Origin: Phlebotomus papatasi
Taxonomy: Eukaryota; Arthropoda; Insecta; Diptera; Psychodidae
Direction of reading: 5' to 3'
Assembly (NCBI RefSeq): GCF_024763615.1
Contig: NC_077224.1
Coordinates: forward strand, 55,748,712-55,812,711
Length of the DNA stretch: 64,000 bases
Every line of letters begins with the position of its first letter. Position 1 is the first letter of the stretch. This document shows positions 58,218 to 64,000 of this stretch, piece after piece. The notes under the pieces are model-generated. The model ran no database searches and had not been told where the DNA came from. It worked only from the letters and a program-made list of their open reading frames with translations. The position numbers and the translations under genes were made by a program.

Positions 58218-58915
58218 CAGTAGGTATCAAAAGTTTGTTGCCTCATGTATGTTCGAGAAACCACCCGACCGGAACAAATGTTATGCAATACTAGATAAAT
58301 TGTAATAGGAATAGTAGGCCTACTATAGTCGGAAAAGTAGGGCTAGTTTAGGCCTACCCTCTATATAAAACATTGTGTCGTTTTACTAGTGGAAGTGAAT
58401 TTTTGACAGCATTAGTATTAGTAAGACTGCCGTGTACGTGTGAATCACAAATTTATATTTTTGCACCTGATGAGGCAGAGGGAAAAAAATGATAGAAAAA
58501 ATTACGTTTTAAAATTTCTTTTTGCAAACTAGTTGCCTGTGACCCTTTTATGTTACCTACACTGAGAAAAAAAGAGGGTGCGATTAACTTTTTTTCCTCA
58601 TAACTTTAACACTTTTTAGGTGTAAAAATATGTCAACATTTTTAATGTTAATTTTGCACCTTTTTAAGGGTAAAATTAACATGAAAAAGGATAACTTTAG
58701 CCCTAAATACACTTAAAAAGGGTAATATTTACACCGATTTGGGATCAATACTGCAGGATAAAATTAACATTTTCGTAATGTTATTTTAACTTTTCGGATT
58801 TCTCTCAGTGTATGTGTTTCAAAAAAATTAATTGATTTAGTTTCATATCAAAAGTAAGTGTTTTCCAAAAGTTTGCTCATTTTTCATCGGCCAAAAGTTT
58901 CTTGACACATTTGTA
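58218..58915. mobile_element. Decayed relative of the fold-back Tc1-like terminus, with insertions
   Basis: ATCAAAAGTTTGTTGCCTC (58218 onward) and GGGAAAAAAATGATAGAAAA with CTTTTTGCAAACTAGTTGCC (58485-58540) follow the order of the left arm of 5363-7023. TTTCATATCAAAAGTAAGTG and CCAAAAGTTTCTTGACAC (to 58915) continue it. About 215 bp of unrelated sequence (58264-58480) and a CACTGAGA MITE (58560-58810) interrupt it. No palindromic partner remains. Confidence 0.65.
58560..58810. repeat. CACTGAGA MITE, copy 3, nested
   Basis: 251 bp from CACTGAGAAAAAAAGAGG to GATTTCTCTCAGTG, flanked by TA on both sides. It is in the opposite orientation to copies 1 and 2, with the marker ATCAATACTGCAGG near the right end. 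It interrupts the Tc1-like relic at 58218-58915. Confidence 0.9.
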
Positions 58916-58947
58916 AAACTTTCTCCAAATAGTCAAATCGAATTTGG

Positions 58948-59169
58948 TATCAGGAAGTGCTTTCAGGCTTCGCACATATTCTGGCTTCGAAAATTCCATA
59001 TTTTCCCCTTGTTTCTAAAATAAATAATCTTATTTTTTCAGGAAATATGTCAATTAAGACTGGCTATTAAAATGTATTGCCATGATATCAGATTCTCTAA
59101 AGAAATATGGAAAAAAAATATGATGAGATTGTAGCCAAAGTATGTGCGAAGCCTGAAAGCCTTCCCCTA
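58948..59169. repeat. CTTTCAGGCTTCGCAC-subfamily MITE, uninterrupted copy
   Basis: The left CAGGAAGTGCTTTCAGGCTT, then CGCACATA, mirrors the right TATGTGCGAAGCCTGAAAGC, then CTTCCCCTA. It serves as the empty-site reference for the nested insertions at 50725-50945 and 52135-53124. Confidence 0.85.
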
Positions 59170-61134
59170 TATATAAAAAAGAAATTATTAGTACTCTATC
59201 AATTTAATTTCCAAAATTTTTGCATTTGTACAAACAAAACTTTTGGAAAATTATTTGAAAACCACACGCCTCGTTAAGACAGGAAAAAAGTTCTACAGTG
59301 ATGTCAAGGAATAAATTTACTATATAAATAGAGAAATTCCATTAAATAAACTTCTAGGAAATCGTTTGAAAATCGCTTTTCTCTTGTAAATACAGGAAAA
59401 TATTCTGAAAGAGAATTAAAAGTTCTTTGATGGCTTTTTTGGTTAGTTAAACCTAACATTGAACAAATTACACAAGCTTTGAATATAAACAATCTGAATT
59501 CGCTACTGTTATCATAAATTTTGACAAAATTATTGAAATTATTTTAAATAAATTTTAAAGAAAAAAATGTGATAATAACAAACCGAAAGACAAATTTATA
59601 AAAACCTTCTTTTAAAATCATATTTTATTTAAAAAAAAAATGACAATCTGAAAAGAAATGAAAATTTGAATAAGTTTGTTATGAAAATTTCTAACTTAAA
59701 TTTTGTGTTTATTTAAGTTCATACAGAAATAATAATAATAATAAGTTCATGCACAGCTGCAAATCCCTATTTCCCTATCCCTATTTATTTAATGAGAAGT
59801 TCATCTAAAAGAAATAAGTATTTCTTTGTTCTATAAAAAGATATATTACATTTGAAAAGTATACTTAAAAAAAGTACTTTAAAATCGCGAGAAATATCAT
59901 TAAATTCAGAGAAACTTTCTCATACATTAGATCCCTATCGAAGCTTTTTCAACTTCTCACACTTATAGTCTGGAACAAGAGCAAGGATTATCAAGTTTCT
60001 TTATTGTTTCACGGTGAATAACAATCAAGGGTTTTCTTTCTCCATACAGAAGTAAAAAAAGAGGAATGTATTTTTTACGAGCGAGCATTCTGGTGCAAAT
60101 GTCTTGCGAGACATTGTTGCAGAAATTCAAGTGCTATTGCACTTTTTATGAAGTGAAAAAGATAGTTAGAGATATACGAATCAGATAGAGAGGATCACAT
60201 TGTTTCAATCCAGGAGATTAAAGGTATCTATCCCCTTCAATTAATCCTCAACAGCGTAGAGAAGCACGTGAAGTTGGTGATTAGTTATGCACCAAACAGT
60301 CGGTTGCAGGAAATTGTGTTGATAAAAGCTCGTAGAGCTTTCGAACAGTAAAAAAAAAGGATGAGTACTGGGTGGTGACAAAGAAGGTGAACCCAGTGGT
60401 TGCGACATGAATATTTAAGAGCTGGGAGAATACCGAGAATTATCCGCCAGGGGGATGAATTGAGTCAGGAGAGGTGCTCAACTCTTGCACATAGTGTTGA
60501 CGAGACTTTCTGGTCCGGAAATGAGCTTTTGGGGCCATGAATACTAAAATGTCAATTATTCACCCAATAGACACTCGAGCAAAATCACTTATTGGCAAAA
60601 CGAGGCATTTTGCACCATCACCAACATCATCCCAATTAAATTGGATGACCGATTAACAAAGTTTCTCTGCTGGAGACTCTTCGTGCTAAATGGTACCATT
60701 TTGGGACAAATTTCCCCTGGTTGAAAGCTTTCTTGTGATTTCACATGACATTTCTTATTAAGATAGTAAGATAAAAAATAGTAATAGGGTCAGATAAGCC
60801 TATGGAAACTCTGAGGTAGATTCTTGTTTTTGTAACTTCAAATGAGTACAAATTCGTTTATGAAATGGGTTAAATAATCATATCTAAACTAATTTAAATG
60901 GTTCATTTGGATAAAATTGGTTCTATGTGATTCCTTGATTGTCAGCCTAAATGGTTACTTAAAAAGGATCTCAAATACCATAAGATTATCTGGGCTTATC
61001 AATGGTCACCTACATATGAAAAAAATTGCTCACAAGTTGAAACAAAGATGATAAATAACAATCCGGTACGTGTTTACTTTTTCGGGAAAGAAGTTCTGAT
61101 AGTGGTTCCTAACAATGATTGTTAATATCGGATT
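59170..61134. other. Gene-free stretch of about 2 kb
   Basis: An (AAT)n run lies at 59727-59743. Bases 60150-60720 are less AT-rich and repeat-free. No gene or RNA is recognised. Confidence 0.4.
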
Positions 61135-61324
61135 TTAAAGGTCAAAGTATAAAAATGCCCTGAAGAGCGTATTTCTCAACCAATTGGGGTCATACTAAGG
61201 TTCGTTGGAAATATCTTAGAATCTCTGGTAAGTTTACATTGTATTCAGTAGTATAAATCTATAATACGTCGAGTCGCATCCTAATATAACTTACTTTTCG
61301 TATTTTGAGTATCGTCCTGAAATG

Positions 61325-61576
61325 TAGGGTAAAGTGTATAATTTGGAATTAGTGTTACAAGTTGGACAATTCGCCGATACAAGTTGGACATGGCTTTTTT
61401 CTTGATAAATATAGTACAAAATTTGTTTTGAAGCACAAGGAAACAAATTATAAAACTAAAGCATTAAAAATATACAAATAAAAATGAAGTACTAAATTTA
61501 TCAAGACAAAAAGCGCTGTCCAAATTGTACCATTGTCCAACTTGTACCACTGTCCAACTTGTACCACTTTACCCTA
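61325..61576. repeat. TA-flanked MITE, GGGTAAAGTG / CACTTTACCC ends
   Basis: It starts TAGGGTAAAGTGTATAATTT and ends AACTTGTACCACTTTACCCT, then A. TTGGACA / TGTCCAA motifs recur in both arms: GTTACAAGTTGGACAATTCG near the left, three TTGTACCA(C/T)TGTCCAACTTG-like units near the right. It is 252 bp and non-coding. Confidence 0.85.
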
Positions 61577-61619
61577 CTACTTACAAAGAGAAAACAGCAA
61601 TTGCTCTTTTATTATATTG

Positions 61620-61815
61620 TAATGTTTCCTCCCTGGCTTATACAACCTGAGAAGAAGCATTTCCACAATTTAGCTCCGGAGTAGGTTGGTCACCAATGCT
61701 AAGACGGCGGTGGACACATAAACCTCTTGCCTGCTATTGTGCCTGGCAAGAGACGCACTGTTTCAAAGGCAGCTTCATTTTTAAATAAATAAATAAAAAT
61801 AAAAATAAAATAAAC
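61620..61815 (+). mobile_element. Possible retroposed segment with A-rich tail
   Basis: A GC-richer segment ends in a run of AAATAAATAAATAAAAATAA units, like a SINE or other retroposon tail, and sits inside the AACCGGTT-block repeat. Neither Pol III boxes nor a target duplication could be found, so the call is weak. Confidence 0.3.
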
Positions 61816-61945
61816 CGGTGTCACTTCAAAGTCGTTTTGAGCAATTTGAGTGAGAAGTTCAAATCGGTTGTCAACCGGTAAACTTAAAATCAAACTGCGC
61901 AGTGGAAAAACTTTACGAAGTACTTAAACTCGTGAGCATGATGCT

Positions 61946-62463
61946 TTTCCCTGTATGTTGAATCTCAAGAGAACTTAATTATTAATTAAAATTAGAAATT
62001 ACTTTTGGGGTATAAAATCCAAGCCATGAGACGAGTTGGAGCATATCGTAAAACATGGAACGCTTTGTTACTCTTTTAACAACAGAAAGGTGATAATTTC
62101 AACGAGTTATTGCGCAATTTAATCTGTTCACACTCATGATGTTCTGTAAAATCTTTTTGCTGACCAAATTTATAGTCAGAATTTTTAATTGATGATAAAC
62201 AAAAAAGGAATAAATAAAATAATTTTGATCAATAAAGACTTCAATTTGGTTAGAAATTTTTTTTTAAACAGGAAAAATTTTAATTTTAAGAATTTTCTTA
62301 ATCTAAAATATGTGTCGGCGGATGCATAAAAGAGTCAATTTAGTTAGAATGGTTATACAATGTTAAAATTTAGCCACTAAAATACCTAAATCAGTACAGG
62401 AACTGGTATTTTTAATTTATATATTTAACCACAAAGATATTTGCTAGTAAAGTAATAATCTCT
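61946..62463. other. Gene-free AT-rich stretch
   Basis: Nothing recognisable. Confidence 0.45.
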
Positions 62464-63720
62464 TTGTATTCCTTTTACCGCTCGAACTCCACAGAGAGCA
62501 GAATACAAAATCCCTCGATTTTGAGTAAAATACTTATATCGAATTTCGACTCCTTACCCCCAAAGGATAACATTTTGATAGACACAGAACCTGTCCTTTC
62601 AATCGTTATCCCGCACCTAGAAATCAAACGGTTGGAGATAAAGATTTTAAACCTTCGCGGACTTATGGGACTTTAGACCTCCATAAGTCGATGATCCTGG
62701 GACCATAACCAAAAAGACATGTTTTTGGAATTGCTCGAAAACGCCCCGAGCAATTTTTTTTATTTTTTGGCTATGTTTTACCTTAGAGATTTAGGCAGAC
62801 ATTTCGTTCTTATACGAAAATATCCTTGAATCATTCCTAGTAACGATTTTCAAGGTAAAAGGTTTAAAATGCGTTACGGCGTTATCACACTTACACATTA
62901 AAATTTTAATGTGATTCACATTAATTGTCGCTTGTGAGCGTCCACATATGTTATTTTTGTCTTTGAGTCACTTAATATTTGGGGTTTTTCTATTTTTTGA
63001 TAAAGAAGTGGACTTGGCCTGCAAAAATAAGTTGAAATTTACCTAAAGCATAAATATTTTTCACATTAAAAAATTAAAGAGAAAATCGCATCAATTTTCG
63101 CGCATTAATGCTATAAATCAATATATATCAAATTTTGCGGGCCAAGTCTACTTTTTTATCAACAAATAGATCAAATTTTGAATATAAAATGATTCAAACA
63201 CACAAATAACACATTTTGGACTCTCACCAGCGACAATTAATATGAATCATATTAAAATTTTAATGTGCAAGTGTGATAACACAGTTAGAGAGCGCATTTC
63301 TCAACCGAATGCTATCATGTCTAAAGTAGTTGGAAAGGTCTTGGTATTCTTCACAAATTTGAGCCAATTTCAATCGGTTATGGACCGGTGAGGAACTGGT
63401 TCATAACCAATAACTATTTTTTATCCAAAATTCAATTATATTACTCCTAAGGTATTTTGGACAATGTTTTGAGTAATTTATAAATCGGTTAAAAACGGTT
63501 GTGAATCGGTAATGAGCCGATTATGAACCGATAAGTAATTTTTGTTCGAGAATCAATTTTATTATCCTTAAAACTATATTGTGGGATCCTTTGATTGATT
63601 TATGAATGGGTTCGAATTGAATGAGAACCGGAAAATGGTAAATGATGCGAAATTATTTTTGAGGTATTCCATCTAAAAGTCACGAGTTCGAGAACTTCGG
63701 AAAGCCTGAGACGCTTTTCC
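62464..63720. mobile_element. Third copy of the AACCGGTT-block repeat with a nested MITE
   Basis: CATAAGTCGATGATCCTGGG with ACCAT (62682-62706) matches ATGTCGATCCTGGGATCAT of 45975-46902. GAGAGCGCATTTCTCAACCG (63288 onward), the AATCGGTTATGGACCGGT blocks and GTCACGAGTTCGAGAACTTC, then GGAAAGCCTGAGAC (to about 63712) follow the same order. The GTTATCACACTTG MITE at 62875-63287 splits it. The exact left end is uncertain. Confidence 0.65.
62875..63287. repeat. GTTATCACACTTG palindromic MITE, copy 2, nested
   Basis: It is collinear and near-identical to 9579-9989, flanked by (T)TA on both sides. The host repeat has uninterrupted relatives at 46440-46490 and 61140-61180, where AAAA..TTTAGAAGG-like sequence runs directly into GAGAGCGTATTTCTCAAC. 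Confidence 0.9.
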
Positions 63721-64000
63721 ACCCCATTTTCTTAAATATAAACTTATAATTGAAGCCAATAACAGAATAATGTCCAATTTATTTCATCTATTGAACAAAT
63801 TAATATTGAATATAGTTCATGTGTGCTTTTTATGCGAAATGCAAATCATACAACTCAATTTGCAATTCGTGCAATTTCTGAAGTGATGCTCAAGTTGTAC
63901 CATATGGAGGGAAATTTAAAAATTATGCATTGAATTCTCTAAAAAACAATAACTTTACGAATATTTGCTCGTAACGCCAGTAAAAAAGAATATGTACAAG
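63721..64000. other. Gene-free end of the window
   Basis: Nothing recognisable. Confidence 0.45.

Larger units (their letters stand above)
61135..61945. mobile_element. Copy of the AACCGGTT-block repeat carrying insertions
   Basis: GAAGAGCGTATTTCTCAACC and, near the right end, AATCGGTTGTCAACCGGTAA and AACTCGTGAGCATGATGCTT match the order in 45975-46902. The copy is interrupted by a TA MITE (61325-61576) and by an A-rich-tailed segment (about 61620-61815). The left half is not preserved here. Confidence 0.6.

Noticed and set aside
1..64000. CRISPR arrays, bacterial operons, rRNA genes
   Set aside because: No regularly spaced identical repeats with unique spacers, no Shine-Dalgarno/operon layout and no rRNA sequence. 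Introns and MITEs show a eukaryotic nuclear sequence.

Overview
This is a piece of an AT-rich animal nuclear genome, most likely from an insect. Few and short introns in the genes, GT-AG splice sites and TA-targeting MITEs everywhere fit a dipteran. A nematoceran such as a sand fly is a guess, not shown by the sequence. There is no bacterial operon, no rRNA, no intact tRNA and no CRISPR. Four protein-coding genes are supported. One plus-strand gene (22895-25082, two exons, 544 aa) encodes an UNC93-like multi-pass membrane protein. Three tandem paralogs on the minus strand (39519-38503, 36096-35086, 29902-26538) encode cytosolic CRAL-TRIO (alpha-tocopherol-transfer-protein-like) lipid carriers. 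All three have the same phase-0 intron and a last exon of exactly 255 nt.

Layout. 1-22.8 kb holds no recognisable gene. It is built from MITEs, two tRNA-derived SINEs, a 1.66-kb giant palindrome made from a Tc1/mariner-like element (5363-7023) and the first copy of a 1.8-kb non-coding repeat (14419-16245). 22.9-25.1 kb is the UNC93-like gene. 26.5-39.5 kb is the CRAL-TRIO cluster. Its most downstream gene has an intron swollen to about 2.5 kb by MITEs, against 63 and 75 nt in its sisters. The second copy of the 1.8-kb repeat (30927-32784) lies between two of the genes. 39.6-64 kb is again gene-free repeat territory with several clear cases of elements nested inside older elements.

Repeat families. 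(i) A loose superfamily of TA-flanked palindromes shares the outer terminus GGGGAAAGT or a variant but has different inner arms. (ii) Elements with CACT(G/A)AGA or CACAGTAAA termini. (iii) GTTATCACACTTG elements. (iv) CAGTAGA(G)TCTC elements. (v) One piggyBac-type TTAA MITE. (vi) Repeats with GTCY microsatellites and short terminal inverted motifs, reminiscent of the Helentron-derived DINE/mini-me group. (vii) Fold-back insertions flanked by 12-15-bp target duplications that contain a hammerhead-ribozyme-like motif with covarying stem II. Family (vii) is the best candidate for something undescribed.

How the genes work together: the three CRAL-TRIO proteins are recent tandem duplicates and presumably carry related hydrophobic ligands. 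Nothing in the sequence links them to the UNC93-like gene, which is transcribed toward them (convergent, about 1.5 kb apart).
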